Of a DNA stretch of 64,000 nucleotides, positions 11,701 to 25,643 are shown in pieces. The notes beneath the pieces were generated by a model. It was not told where the DNA came from. It saw nothing but the letters and a program-made list of their open reading frames with translations, and made no database searches. The position numbers were made by a program, and so were the translations under genes. Positions within the stretch are counted from its first letter, which is position 1. The number at the start of each line of letters is the position of its first letter. The DNA comes from Morchella semilibera (Eukaryota; Ascomycota; Pezizomycetes; Pezizales; Morchellaceae), in the NCBI GenBank assembly GCA_009192285.1, contig CM018604.1:5489746-5553745 (forward strand), given 5' to 3'.

Positions 11701-14700
11701 GGGCCTTGAAACAAACAAGGATCCCGATCCTGACCCTGATATGATCAGCAGCCCAGAACTCCATTCCTCTCCGCCGACGTGTCTATAGCGAGATTTGGGT
11801 CGTACCATGGTAGCATTCTGATATTCAATATAGAGTTGTGCGGAAAGTTCACTTATGGGTATTATAAATCATGTTGTCAACTGCGGCGGTAAATAGTTAC
11901 TTGATTGTTCTAGTACGTACCAGAATTTAGCCTATAGGATCAAAACCGTAGAGCGGGCGATTTCCTTCGTGTATAAAAATTTGCGGTGTGACGACCTAAA
12001 ATCCCATACTAATGTAGGTACACATTTGGCTGATCTGACAGCGCAACACTGCACATGTGAACTGCGTTTCCCCAAGAAAACCGAGAAATGATTTGACCCA
12101 ACAGAATGCTCGTGCATTGCTCCATGGCTATACCCATGTACGATTATGGCCCTTTTCAGTATCCTGAAATCAAAATCTCCCATCCTGGAGACCCAAAGAG
12201 TAGTAAAAAGCGAGTCAAGCGTCAGGTAGTACATGGTACAATCTCAAGTCTCAACCTCGGCCGGTGGGTTACCAGCTTGATTCTAGTTTTGTAGTTAACA
12301 TACCGAGCCTCAGGGCTCAAAGGGCGTTTGAATTTGCAGATCCAAAACGCCATGATACAAAGTTTCGTCCCCTTTTTCTGCGATATGCTGCTTAGACGGC
12401 TTCATGCGCACCTATTTTGGTTTCGGTGTTGCTCGATACCAAGAGGGGAAAAAAAAAAAGGGTGATATCTCCGCGGAGACGGCCCTGAGAAATTCTGAAT
12501 AGAGTATTACGTGTAGTTGTAAGGCTTGCCCCAAGGCGAAGTTGCTGTTTTGGAGATTTGGAGTACTTGGCCCTGGTTTACCGGTGCATCTGTTGGGCGT
12601 GAAAGAGGATAGGGGTAGGTGCATTAGAGATGCCTGCGGAAAATCCAGGCTGCTGTATGTATTGAGTATCAACCATCTCATCTCATCGCATTTATTATTT
12701 CCTGTTTCTCTAATCTCACGTCTGGTATGCGGCTGAGCCAAACCTGACACATAGAGATTGCAAAGCTTCCCTAATAATTGTTTCTGATATTACAATTAAT
12801 ACCAATGGCCGAGGCTAGCCAAAATGGCATTCCAACCTATATCATGATCTCTATATAACTTTAGGTTATTGCATATAATAGGGTATTTAAGTATGCTCTT
12901 GGGGCTAAACCATGCTCTAAAATTGGAGAATTTATAGGTCCCTTGAACAAATGCAATGTCGTACAAAGATTTCGGGTTTCGGATCTTTGAGTTGTTGTGG
13001 GGAGCTAAGCATGCCGGTAGTTGCGATTGACAGCCGGTCTAATTGTGATTCGCAGGGCACAACGAAAGAAGTTTGGAACACCGAGTGGCTTCAAGCTACT
13101 GCGAGCCAAAATGAACCAGTTACAAGATTGTGATATCGTGAAGGCAGCTGGCTAGGCAGGAAGCTACTTAGCTATGTCGTATGCTCTGCAGGACTGATAA
13201 TTAGTAGATATTGAACGGGGCAAATTTTCTACTACCGGCGGATGCCAAATCCCCAAATAAACCCCACAAGCACCCCATTATAGCACAATATCACCCTCAC
13301 CCATCGTAAAGAACTTTCTTTGGAGTGTCACATGAAGCATATCCAACGTAACGGTCCAGGGATAGGTATCCAAGGGTGCCCATATTCGCTTGCTTGATTG
13401 TTAAAACCATGGGACCCTTTCTGGAGACCTAACCTACTTACCCATTAAACATCATGCATAAGCGAATCGATAGGTAGCTAGAGCACTTGAGGCGTGCTTT
13501 TAGTAGTCGAAGCCTGTCTGTATCCAATTGGTTGATTGGTTTTGGCCTCCCTCAGGCAGGTACCAGTCCAGCCAGTCACGAGTACCGGATTGAATTTTTT
13601 TTTTTTTCCTTTCATGATCTAAACCAGGATATATAGAGAATTTCGACTAGACCCTTCGGCGGAACCGAAAGCGGCTCACATTGAACTAGGTTATCTCTTC
13701 AAGGGTTCCCCTCGGATTCCCCCCTCTAGCATCTAACTCCGCTTCTGAGAGATGTCTGTAAACGTACAGGAAGAGCCTTGATCGCCTAACCAGGCACTCC
13801 CCAGCTCATCGGCTGGACCGAACCAGAAAACGTTACTAGAAGCCAAGAACTGTTTCCCTCGAGGCCTAATCAAGCTTGGGCAGTGCAGTGATCCTTTATC
13901 CTACCGACTTGATGGCAAGAAGCTCTAAATTTGTCTTATGTGCTATATTAGTCACTTACTACAGTAAATCTAGCGCAGGTTAAGACAAACCTAGGTCAAG
14001 GCACTTTAACGGCCAAGTCGATATCTTTCTAATATCACAGCGGTGAGTGTCGAATAAAAGTTATTGGCCCCACTCACGATCAGTCTTATTTAAAGGGATA
14101 TACTATATCCAAAAGGATAGATAGATACGGTTATCTGAACGGAACAGATCCGAAATCAAAAAGAAAAAAAAGAAGGAAAAAAACAGCCTAGTCACGGTCG
14201 CTCGCATCACAGAGCAGGTATCACGACACAAAAGGATGAGGACCAATGGAAACCCGAGGATTTGGCAACTTGGTCGTTTCTTATCGTATCTGTGGTGTGT
14301 GGTATCCCTGCAGTGCGAGTCGTGGGAAGACTAGGTTCCCCAGAACTGTAGAGAATGTAGGTACATGTAGGTACTGTCGTTCACGGGGTGATGATGAATA
14401 CTGGACCCCACCAAAGAGAAACAGCCAAGCCCAGCTTATTTTCTCTCTTATTGGCCAAAACCCATTTTCCGTCAATATCCAGTAGTTGATGGTCTGCTGC
14501 GCGTGCAGGCACAGGCACAACACGGGATCAACTATTGGAAAATCTCGTCTGGCCCGATCCCACAGGTGCTAACCTATATACACCCGAAATCCAACCGATC
14601 CGTGTTGAATTGGCGGGCCGCTCCGCGTTGACGATCGGCTTACTGAGTGACTCGTTCAATCGGAATATTTACTGAATTATATATATATAATCTTGATGCA

Positions 14701-16610
14701 CTGCGTGATTTCGTAATTATTATTCAGAGACACTAATTATCTGGGCAGGCATGGTAGAAATTCCAAGTTTTCGAACATCAGGCAGGTCCCTCCCTGCACA
14801 TATTATATTGTACTTCCTACCCAAACAACAACACGTCTTCCTATCAAAATCGCCGAGCGAAAGCCCTACATGTATATCTATATGTCAGCACTTCAAAGCG
14901 TAAGAGGAAAATAAGCTCCACATATTTCTTTTGTCGATCACTCTACCCAACCTAAAAATTGACCTATCTGTGAATTTCAAGCTTATCTGAGCCCGAGTGA
15001 GACAACACGCGAGAAAAAAGAAGAAGGCACGGATACGTACTTAACTTGTCTACCTCACCGAACCCTGTCGATCACCAGAGGTCACTCGAATTAGCACCTC
15101 GTGGGGTGTTTGATCGCGAATCACTTAACTGCCGACCCCAAAACTGCCCGGGAGAGATCTAAGTAGGGTATAAAGTCAATATTATAGCTCGCCAACGAGT
15201 GTCCCTACAGATGGGACATCTTCTTTCTCGATGGTACGGTACCCGGTTTGTTAACCGACAGATAACTGCCGCTATGTGGGCAATAAGTTAGCTGACTGGC
15301 CTGTTGGCGGAAATCCGGGAACACGTGCGTGTTAGTTAGAGTACATACATACATGTAGGATAGATCCAAGGTTCGGTCCCGCTTCTAGTAGGTCGGGTCG
15401 GTCCCTGGTGTTGTGGGGGATATGAATTGTCAATTAATCGATGTTTTCGAGATCGAGAAGAAGGTCCCGAATGGAACTACAAAGCTAGCCCCCACCCCGA
15501 CCACCTTTTTAGTGGCATAAGATATTAAATCGAGATCCTTTCTCCGTCTTAATCAAGATGGGTTTTTCTCTCGTTTCATCTGTATATATATCAATCACAC
15601 AACAGCACTCGAGTGAGATGTGTTGTTGGGGCGATCGTGATCGGACCAGCCAGGCTAACCCTTTGAAATAATTGGCCCTTGTCTCCGGGGACGTCAAAAG
15701 AGAAAAAAAGAAAGAAAAAAAATCCCAACCAGCCCTAACTACATACATATATACGTGATCATTTCTGATCGGTCATGCCAGAGCCAAGGGGCCTCATTGA
15801 ACTGACGTAAGACCCCGGATAGAGAGGAGGGAAAAAAACAAATTTATTTCTGGCCACCGACGTCGACAAGAGATCTAGAGTATGTAAGTATTTCATGTTT
15901 TCGAATATTAACGTCTCCGAGGCTTTCTACTGGTGGACTTTCCGAAACTGGGTGTGTTCTGACAGGTGTCAGGGCCAGATATACGAGTACATATCTGGAA
16001 ATGAGATAGATTTTGTCGTGGCCTGCTGCTCTAGGTCACTAACTCGGTCAAATACATTTACTTGAGCTCGTGCATACAGCTACATGTGGAGCATTACTAG
16101 CATGGAGTAAGCTACCTAACTTGTCATATGTGAAATCATACTCGCTTGCTTTCGGTGGTGATTGCTTTCACTTTCCTGGACCCAAGGTAGCTTGGTTTAT
16201 GTATGTATGTCTCATTGGCCCTCGGATGAGGCCGCCAAGCGATGTTACAATATGCATAACGGGTTTAGTCTAACTGTAGATTTATATTCAACCGGGTGCT
16301 ACAGCTGCAGCATCCAACATTTCGTTCGTATGGTAACTAGGAGGGAAGGAAAAGAAAAGAAATAGAGACGGGGGAGAGAGATAGAGAGAGAGAGAGAAAT
16401 AGGTCGCCGTCCTATGCCCTCGGGAATGGATTGGGAATACCGGTCCCCTTTACCGGTAGAGATGGCTAGTACTATATATCAAGCGCACTGATGGGACGAC
16501 CGACAGCCCCTCATCATAAAGAGGATATGTTATGACGATGATGATGTACGGATGGTTGGATATTTAGACATGTCCTTAACCGTGTATATATGGTTGACAA
16601 GTCGTCCGGG

Positions 16611-16635
16611 TTTTTTTTTTTTTTTTTTTTTTTTT
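16611..16635. repeat. Poly-T tract (25)
   Basis: Uninterrupted run of 25 T in gene-free DNA. Confidence 0.9.
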
Positions 16636-19558
16636 GGTATTCGCAAGGCGGTGGGTTATCATGAAAGACTGAAAGTGGATCTGTCGCCTTAAAAATATTA
16701 AAAAGGGACAGGAAACATATAGCTTGGTTGGTACAGCTAACTGTACCCCGGAAGGCTGCATATTTAGTTATCAGAATTTGTTTTTGAATTTCAAGCAAAA
16801 TATTTCTAAGTACGCACGATGACGATCTTCGGCCTTGACTCATGCAGTATTATGTGCATAAAAGTAGAGGACTACATGCTCCGGAGTTCTTTACTGGTAG
16901 AGCATGTATGTAGCCCCAGCTGGCAATTAACAGCAGCTACAGTATGTATGTACCACCACCTTAGGGAACAAGTACCTACATTTAGATACTTACTCTACCT
17001 AGTGCTCCCAGATATGCACTTTGTCTCGGGGAACTTTGGCGAGCAACCGTACATATACATACTAAACCAAGGGAGTCAGTAGATCTGAGAAAATTCGGCT
17101 GGTGTTTCTGGGGCGACAGATCTAGAGCAAGGGTTAGTAATACCATGGCTTACTTACTCGCAGAGTTTTTGACATATTTGTAGCATGTATTTTCTGTAGA
17201 GTACATATGTATGCACATAGTTTACGAATTTGAAATTTGTCCCTACCCTGTCTCCTTTAATCAATCGAACATGTCTGTCTGTGCTTCCATGTACCTGAGC
17301 GCTGCGCCCACCACCGCTTACAACCGTCCTTAGATTTCGGTAGGATGGATCGCATTTATGGATATTAGATACACCCGACCATCCCATCCTCCTATTCAGC
17401 CCAGTGGTTAATTGTTATTGGTATTGGTAACGAGGTCATACATATTTTGGTTGTGTGCACCTTAGCTAGGCCTGCCTTACCAGATTTTATTTGTGGCTGA
17501 TTTGCCTCATTGTTCGAGAGAAACAGAAGAAATGGGGTTTTCGACAAGGCGTCTGTCTCTCGTAACACCCGCAATACCAACGATGGAATCCAAAGCTCTG
17601 ACCCTATTGAACCGAATCTCATTTATCTTTCTTTTCCCATCTACAATCCTCAGCCTCATGCGAAGTGTAGTACAGCCGCCTTGGGCTCGAGGCTAAATCA
17701 TCTCTGCGTTTCCAGCTGCCCATTTGGGTCCAATTAGATGCGCATTGTTGTGGGGAAAGCTTGCAAGGACATGTTTTTTTGTAGGGATGTGAAATATGTA
17801 TTAATATAACCGCACTCTCAGAGTGCTCATGCATCAGTGAAATCATGTGGGTTGGGGTTTTTATTGACGCACCAAGAATCGTTTTAGTAGTCAGATCCAT
17901 GGGAGGACGGGGATTGTCAATTTTGTGATGAGGATGTGTAAAAAGAGGAAAAATGTGAGGATTTCCGTTTTCCTTTCTTGGGTCTCTTATGGATCAAGTG
18001 CTCGCTTCGAGGGTGTTTCCGAGAAGGAGGTTATGTTGTTTCGCCCTTCTGGAACTGGGTAGCCCTGGGGACTGGTTGGAGGAAACTATCACCGCATGCG
18101 GTCAGAGATGATCGACCATGCAATCGTAACCACGTACAACCCCACTTGAATGTGTGCTGTTTAGTCCCTCTGGTCTTTCTTTCTCTCTTCATGTTAGCAC
18201 AAGCTGCAAATCATCCTCGAATGCAATTAACGGTTTACCGAAATATATCGAATAATAGTGTGACAAAACTGAAAATTATTTATCTTGTCAGGGGACACAT
18301 ATATCGATATCACCTTTCCCGTATACACACCCGCTCTTGCTTCTGCTGACAGGAACGATAGAATTGTAGCCAAGAGTGAAGGGCCAAATAAAGAGAGGTG
18401 TCATTTCGTGGTGCAAAAAACGAGATTCTGTAGGCAAGAGAATTATTCATCAGTCCGGAATATGCGACGGAAAAATAAAGTCCAGTCGTAGTCGGGGGCT
18501 TGACGGCTACTTACACCGAGCGACGTCACACAAAACATACAAAACATGCTGTGAGCAGCAACTCTAAGCCTGACCTGCTGCAACAGCGTTACCACAACTC
18601 AGGATGGTGGGTTGGATACAGAAAAACCCGTATTGAAACACAAGTAGCCAAGACAGCAGCAGCATACCTGCTGGGCTACTCACGGTGGAAACAGCTAGCT
18701 AAGATCCGACGAGTTGTTGGGGGGGGGGGGTGAGAGATAGATGGCCCCAGTCCTATTCCCCTACATTGGGAAGGAACCTGCTGGTGCCAGGCTGATTTCT
18801 ACGATAGGTAGATGTTGAATTTATTAGAGAGGAGATATCAAATTGAGTTGCCTAGGGGCGATGGCTGTAAGGTCATTGTGCCATACCATTCCGGACCAGA
18901 GTTCAATGGTCGGTCAGTGGGTGTGGATGTACACCGCGAGAGGCTTGCGGAGACATCGTACTCCACACCTCCCTACCTAGGAAACAGGGTGAATTTGGAG
19001 GATGAGGGAGGGGTTGGAGTGAGTGTGAGTGACCATGCATTACATGGGGCTGGCTATTCCCAAAGATTGTCACGTCCCCCGTTTTCTGTTGCGCGAACGG
19101 GCCTTTACGATTCCACCTCCTGCATCTCCAATATCGAAGGAATGGATTGATTGATTGAATGCTTTCTTGAATATCAAAAGAATTAGGAAAAGAACAACTA
19201 GCAGGGAAAAAGCAACCAAAAAAAAGGACGGCCTGACTGACGGAACTGAAGACTTGCGCTCATGTGTGCAACATTGCGACGACTCGAAGAAGTGTAAACT
19301 AATTCATTAACCTGACAGTAACAGAGCGCAAAAGGAAAACCTCCGTAACGTCGATCGACAGAGCTTCTATTCCGCAAAGAACGAAAAACGAGGGGAGAAA
19401 TAATAATAATTGATGAAAAAGAAGCGCAGGCAGACAGACGGTACTGTGCAGAAAGGTTGGATATCGCGGGTCCTTTTGTTCTTCATACACACCTGAACGA
19501 CGGCTTCCTCCATTCACTTCCCCACCTATCCCCTAGTCTTCCACTCCCACCCCCTATC

Positions 19559-19562
<4 letters not shown>

Positions 19563-19594
<32 letters not shown>
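19563..19594. repeat. Poly-T tract (32)
   Basis: Uninterrupted run of 32 T preceded by a C-rich stretch, about 1.3 kb upstream of the zinc-cluster start codon. This could be a nucleosome-depleting promoter element. Confidence 0.9.
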
Positions 19595-19596
<2 letters not shown>

Positions 19597-20132
19597 CTTC
19601 CTTTCTTTTACTTCACTTTTTATTACGGAGTTGGGAGAAAGTTGTCAAACGCAAGGTGCAGTTTCTTGGTAGTAAATAAGTGGACGAGCCACCAAGGAGC
19701 TCCTTGGCTGGCCCTAGTTGATTTACTGTATTATCGCGGGGCACGTTCGTTGTGTGCATCGCGAGTGAAAAGAAAGCTGCTGCCACTACTGCTGGCCCCC
19801 CCTTCCAAGAAATAGGGTCGCAGGGTGCCCACGATCTCTCGCCGTACCCAGTTCGCGAAGGTACCTACGCATCTAAAATCGGATCAGGCCTGCTGCTCTC
19901 GCTCTCCCAGGCGCACCTGGCGCCGATCCAACAACCGGAAGGAGCCCGCCCACTTTTACTGCTGATATTAAGAGCCTCAACCATTTCTTCCCACCAACCT
20001 CACCATCTCCAACTATTGGGGCCCACCGGCCTGACGTCTGTCGCGACTAAGCATTCTAGTCTGACGACTCGCAACGGCAATATCAGTAGGGGGACAAGGC
20101 CTTGTATTGGACTCGGATTTCTTGGGCTTGAC

Positions 20133-20199
20133 GTGAGCTGTCATCTATCTAATGCTTTATATTCTTTCTGGAAGCTAACTGCCTTTTTTTTCTACGCAG
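20133..20199 (+). other. Probable 5'-UTR intron of the zinc-cluster gene
   Basis: GTGAGC donor at 20133, GCTAAC branch point, a T8 tract and CTACGCAG acceptor ending at 20199: 67 nt, a textbook fungal intron. No start codon-led exon of a recognised protein flanks it, and the next supported coding start on this strand is 20905, so it most likely splices the long leader of the transcription factor. A second possible leader intron starts GTGGGA near 20627 and ends CCTCAG near 20680. An upstream small gene is the alternative. Confidence 0.5.
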
Positions 20200-20904
20200 G
20201 AACCGGCGATCTTTGGTGGAGTAAGAAGTGAAAGGAAAAAAAAAAAAAAAAAACTAAGGAGTAGTCATCTGCTCTGCTACATCCTGAGCTTCATAATACT
20301 AGAAGCTTCATCGCCAAAGAGGTACTAAACATTGTTTCTCAACCTGTGACGCAGCTTTCCATGAATTCCACCAGACACTTGTGAAAGACTCGGAGTGGTA
20401 TAATACGGCCTTCTGTATACGTCCGACTCCCGTCATCTTTTCGCCGTCGAATGACCAGCTTGATATATATCTGCCCTTACAGTCTTCCACAAATACCCCG
20501 CTCGTCAGCTCTTCGCTATAGTCCCGACAGTGCGCTTGTTCTCAATCCCCTGTACCTCAAACAACCTACTCAAAGCTTTGCAATTTTCGATATCGAGTTA
20601 TCGTGAGACATTTCAATATATTCCAAAGGTGGGAACCCCTTCCGACTCACATTACCGGGTTTTTATTGATTTGGTCCTCAGAGCTATAAGCCCAAGGTCA
20701 TATATTTTCCTTTTGCGACCTTTCCAAAAAGTTACTTTTCCCACGCGAATCTTTTTTCCCCTTCCCCCTCACCCCGCATTCACCCCCATCCCACCTCTAG
20801 AACCTTACTTTACTCTCGACCATACCCGGGACAGCTCGCAAGACCATCATTTCATCCGATCTTCAAAACTGCCCCGAGGCTGTCGTGGAAGTGCATCCTT
20901 TTCG

Positions 20905-23900
20905 ATGTCGGAGAACAGCAGCCACGACACACACCCCTTTGTTCCCGCTGCCCAGAAGATACCTCAAACCTCTCTTCATGGTGGGGATGGTGTTCATCCG
21001 GTCCCCAATCCCCGGCACAACTCCATATATAGCGCATCGAATGAGTCCTCTAGTGGTGATGTGGTTATGAACGGTATCAGTGTTGGTGAACAAGGGCATC
21101 ACTACCATTATCCAAGTGCCCCCGCTTACCCCAACGGTGCATCAAATAATGCTACATCTCATAGTAAATGGTCAGGTTCATACTATCAGGTCAACCAATA
21201 TGCGAATCACCATAGCGACTCCGATCACACACGTCATATCACTTCTCCAATAGTCTCTCCCCATGGAGGAGGCCAGTACCCACAGGTAGCGCACGCATGG
21301 GACCAAACACGACCTATTCAGCGGTCACAACCCTTGCTGCAAGATCAAACCTACCCACAAAACAGGACAATATACAACAACCCATCCTATGGACGACCGC
21401 CACATCATCCAGTTGAGCCGACAGCCACTGCACCCTCACCTCCAAATCCATATCCTAGTTCCCCACGGACTCCCCAAGCAACAGGACGAGCCAGCTGCCA
21501 CCTGCAAACGGCCTAGTAGTACAATCGGGCCATAAACAGCCACTTACTTCTATTGGCCCCGTTTCCTCCATGACCTCAATGAACGGTAACATCCACCAGC
21601 AAGAGCTGCAAGAGCAGAGACGAGAGTATCAACAGAATCCACATATTGATAATCATCAGCAACACCATCAAGGTTCTAACCAGGGTACTTTTGTAGAGTC
21701 ATTACATGAATCCCCGGCACGATACTCTCCATTGCAGACCAACCGTCTGCTAAATACCGGGGGTGCTAGGCGGTTATCTGGGATGGAGATGCGAGTTGAT
21801 GGAAGAGACCGAACAACACCCCATCCGTTTGCTGCTACTGCGTCGACAAATTCCCAGCCCAACTACTTCTACAACAGCTCACCGCTGTCACCGGGTTCAA
21901 AAATAGGTCACTCGCTGAACGAAGCTCTACATCCTGGACGCTATCAGTATAATGGTGCACAAAGTGGCGGATTTCGCTACGAAGGAAACAAAGGTGTCAT
22001 CGAGAGAGCTAATTCAGAGGAACAGCATTCATATCTTACAGGCTCGGAGTCACAATTCTCAGGGCTTCAGCGACCAGGGCCAGTGGAAGTTCAGAAAATC
22101 TCTCTTCAAAACACCTCCAATGGACACCAGGAATATATCAAGAATCAGCACCATGATGATACGGATGAAGAGGATGGAATAAAAAGAGAGTCAATTTCTA
22201 GGACTGCTAGTGCAAGCGTTAGCCCAACTGCCACACGCAGTATGCTTCCAGGTCCAGGTGCTAGAAGAGATAGCATTGATTCTAATGCCAGTGCTGGTAG
22301 TGGGAAAGAGGGCAACAAGAAGAGAGGCGGCCCGGTATTTACTGACCATAATGGGAGGCAGTATTACGAGGAGGATGTAGTACCGCCTGGCGTTGAGGTC
22401 CCTGCTGGATGGCAACTTGGTGCTGGGAAAAAATGTCTGAATAAACTATTGCCATGTTTTAAAGACGGGTTGCCGGTATTCCCAGAATGGGGGCTTACAT
22501 CAGCTGGGAAGGCAAGGCAGCGGTTGCCGAAGGCTTGTGCTAGCTGTCGTACCAAGAAGATTAAGTGTGTGTGAGTTTTACCAATCCCTCCTATGGTTTG
22601 TACCAGCAACTATGGACTAACATAATATTCCGAAACCCAGCGAGAGTGACCAAGATGATACCAAATGCGCACATTGTCACAAAATGAGAATAGCCTGTAG
22701 TCAAGACGAGTGAGTGATTTCAACCCACCCTAATATACCACCTTTTCAGGGTATCTAACCTAGACAACTCATTTGAAGTGAAGAGAAGCCTGCTCGAAAA
22801 AATTCCAAGAAAATTTCCGATAAAAAGAAGAAAAAAGACGGAACAATGGATCAAGAGGTGGCCGTTGGTGGTTCTGCATCCCCTGGTGTTCTCCCTTTAA
22901 ACGGCGGACAAGGCAACTTCGGACCCCCAAAGAAACGGAAGGCCTCTGACGATGGCCAAAAATCTGGGGGGTGTTTCTCAAGCGGGGGAAATCATCAAGG
23001 GATAGTTCGTTTTCCATGGAGCCTATCGAGGAGAAGACAGATGTTATGAATAATTCCATGGAAACCGCCAAATTGACAGCGCTACGGCACCACCATCAGC
23101 TACAAACGCAGGCGCCTATACAGAGCCAGAAGAGGCTAACTTTTGCAACGGAGCATACTAGTGCTACTTCAATGAATGTTACTGATGAAGGTCGAACATC
23201 CAGGAGCTTCAGTTCTAGGGTGCCAGCAGAACAATACCCACAAGGAGGATATGTAGGAATACCACCAGTATCAGGGGCCACCCCAAGTTCATTCACCTCT
23301 GCTTCCCCTACATCGGACCACCCGGTCATTTACGGGGCAAACAATGCATACTCGTCAAGCTCAAAAGCTCTGAGCGCAACGCCAACTATGAAAACTCCTC
23401 CACTACCCTCCTATGTGCCATTACCGATGGGCGAAGATCCAAGAAATAGCAAATTCCCCTCCCCCACTGTGGTTAATCATCTCGTAGAGATGTATTTCAA
23501 ATATGTGTATTCACAGACATACGCCTTTCTTCACAAACAAACATTCATCGAGACTCTGGACAAGCAACCGGATGTTCTTGTAGTATCTCTATGCACAGTT
23601 GCGGCAAGGTTTTCCCAGGAGTGCTCTCACATGGAAGAAACTCTTGCGGTCCAAGCTAGACAGCTCATTTTCGATAATTACGATCGCTATTGCTTGGAAG
23701 TAGTGCAAAGTATGATACATATGGGTTTACATGATTTTGGAAGTAGTAAGGGAGATAAGGCGTGGATGTTCTGTGGTATGGCAGTCAGAATGGGAACAGC
23801 TCTAAATCTAAACCTGGAGAATGGGCGGGCGAAAATAAAGCTTCAATGCCCGATTGCCAGAGAGTCTGCGCGAAGGACCTTTTGGTCGTACTACTTGATG

Positions 23901-25643
23901 GATGTTAGTATTACAAAATTAACTGTCCACTAGCACTCAAGCGCTAATTTTTTATCATCACAGAGGTTCAACAGCTATGGCGTTGCACGACCGTTTCTCA
24001 CCCAGGATCACGATTGTCATGTCCAACTCCCTTGTAATCAACCATCCTTCAGGGACGGAAAAACAGTTGTGACCGAACATCTTCTTGGACCAAACCCAGC
24101 AAAACCAGATGTAGGCACTATACATATGGGGGCCATGGCGTTTTTGGTGCGTGTTGTCGGCATCTGGGGTAATATTTTGAAACAGATACACCTGTCTGGA
24201 TTCGACAAGGGAAAGAACAAAGAGGCAGAATTCCAGGCGTTGATAGAGCAGTTAGAGACTTGGAGGAAACTTCTCCCGAGCGGATTGGAGTATTCTAACG
24301 AGAATCTTGCTGGTCAGATCAAGGTGGGCACAGCTGGCGCTTTCGTCACTATGCATGTCATGTGGCACACAGCTATGGCATATGTTCACAGGTATGTAAG
24401 AGTAATTACCAAGGAAGAGGTGACCGATAAAACGGGCCAAAGCATCCTCGATGAAAGCATCATCACGAGTATACGGAAGACATTTGTTCATGCAGATGCG
24501 GTACTCTTGATTATGTCTCATGTACAGCAAAGGAGAAAGGAGGCGAAGGAGTTGGGGGAAACTGAAGTGATTGTCAATGCACCATTCTTAGGACAGGCTA
24601 TATCTGACGCTTGCGATATATCGATAATCCGAGCATTGGAGCTGAAAGGGGATCCCAGCAACGCAATGGACCAAAAGGAAAGAATACATATTGGGTTGAT
24701 CTGGCTGAAAGAGTTGCGCGGCTACTGGAAGCCTTTGGAGGGGATGTACAGGAAACTGCGCAAATCATATCGGGAGCTAGATAAGCAATTAGCTCACACA
24801 CAGTCTGGTCGTTTAAACAACATTATTCCATCACCAGATTCCGGAAATGGCAGTGAGATGATAGCAGATTATCCTATGTTTCAATTTCCAATCGATCCTG
24901 CGACCTACGATTTGCATCCTGACATGGGTATGGGTCATCATCTCTCAGCACCTGAGTCCTTAGAATCACAGCAATGGCTCTGCATCCCAGAGAGCTACTA
25001 TGAGGCGGCATTTGCAGGTACTTCTAGTTTGTCGTTGTATGGGATTGCAGAAGCCGAAGGTGGATTCCCCCAGCTTTATATGGATCAACATATGTTGAGG
25101 GGTGATATGGCTATGACAACTTCACTCGCGCCTGATCCCGGTGTCTCCTATCAAAGTGCGATTTTGGATTCGACTCAAATTCCGCTTATGTCTCACCAAT
25201 TTAACCAACTCAGACAAAATTCAGATGCCGATGATAGCGATAATGAGGATGAGGACGACGAAAAGGACGAGGTTGATGATGATGGTGATGAGCACTCGAT
25301 GACGTCTAGCAAAAAAAGAGTGAAAACGAAATCGCATCTATCGACACTCTACTTCCATCCAAACGCTGTGCTTGATGGTAAACTCGATTCATCTGGGTCC
25401 GAAAGTTCCGGCCTTGAGAGTCGACGGCAGAGTGAAGCAGCACAGAAGCCAGAGCATAATCGAATGGATGTGCTCAACCTCCTGGTGTCAGCAAATGTCA
25501 CGCAGTACGTCAGAAGAGCCGTGGAGTCACGTAATGAGTCGGATTTGGGGACTGGCCGGCAGGGAATCATGGTTCCAAATGATGGTATATTGAAGGGGGA
25601 GGTCAATACGGACAACAGCAAAGACCAGGGCCCCAATAACTGA
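20905..25643 (+). CDS. Zn(II)2Cys6 transcription factor with fungal-specific middle homology region; frame broken in two places
   Basis: Predicted nuclear DNA-binding regulator of about 1,500 residues. The start MSENSSHD at 20905 is the first ATG of its frame. A long Ser/Gln/His-rich N-terminus precedes the zinc cluster at 22536-22698, C-x2-C-x6-C-x9-C-x2-C-x6-C (CASCRTKKIKC, then CAHCHKMRIAC), interrupted by an intron at 22571-22640. A Lys-rich stretch and PKKRK look like nuclear localisation signals. The fungal_trans domain spans about 23470-24800 (FWSYYLMDRFNSYG across the intron 23904-23963). An acidic tract (DNEDEDDEKDE) lies near 25240. Further intron: 22710-22778. The frame changes near 21412-21513 and again at a G6 run at 22966-22971; each fits loss of one base, or the first a 47-nt intron (21412-21458). 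Target genes are unknown, and I could not place it in a named subfamily. Confidence 0.82.

Larger units (their letters stand above)
8756..19750. other. 11-kb gene-free region
   Basis: I see no gene that I can support. Open frames are under about 125 codons, lack domains and mostly overlap simple sequence. Contents: a purine-rich tract (about 9306-9356), repeats of CATCACTCCCCC (about 10030-10070), a C-run near 10107-10120, a small GGCGTTT/AAACGCC hairpin (12324-12352), a GA-rich tract (16367-16400), poly-T of 25 (16611-16635), a G-run near 18719-18730 and poly-T of 32 (19563-19594). The right end grades into the spliced leader of the zinc-cluster gene. Confidence 0.55.

Noticed and set aside
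19752-20231. 159-codon open frame on the + strand
   Set aside because: It spans a strong intron (20133-20199) and has leader-like composition; better explained as the 5'-UTR of the zinc-cluster gene.
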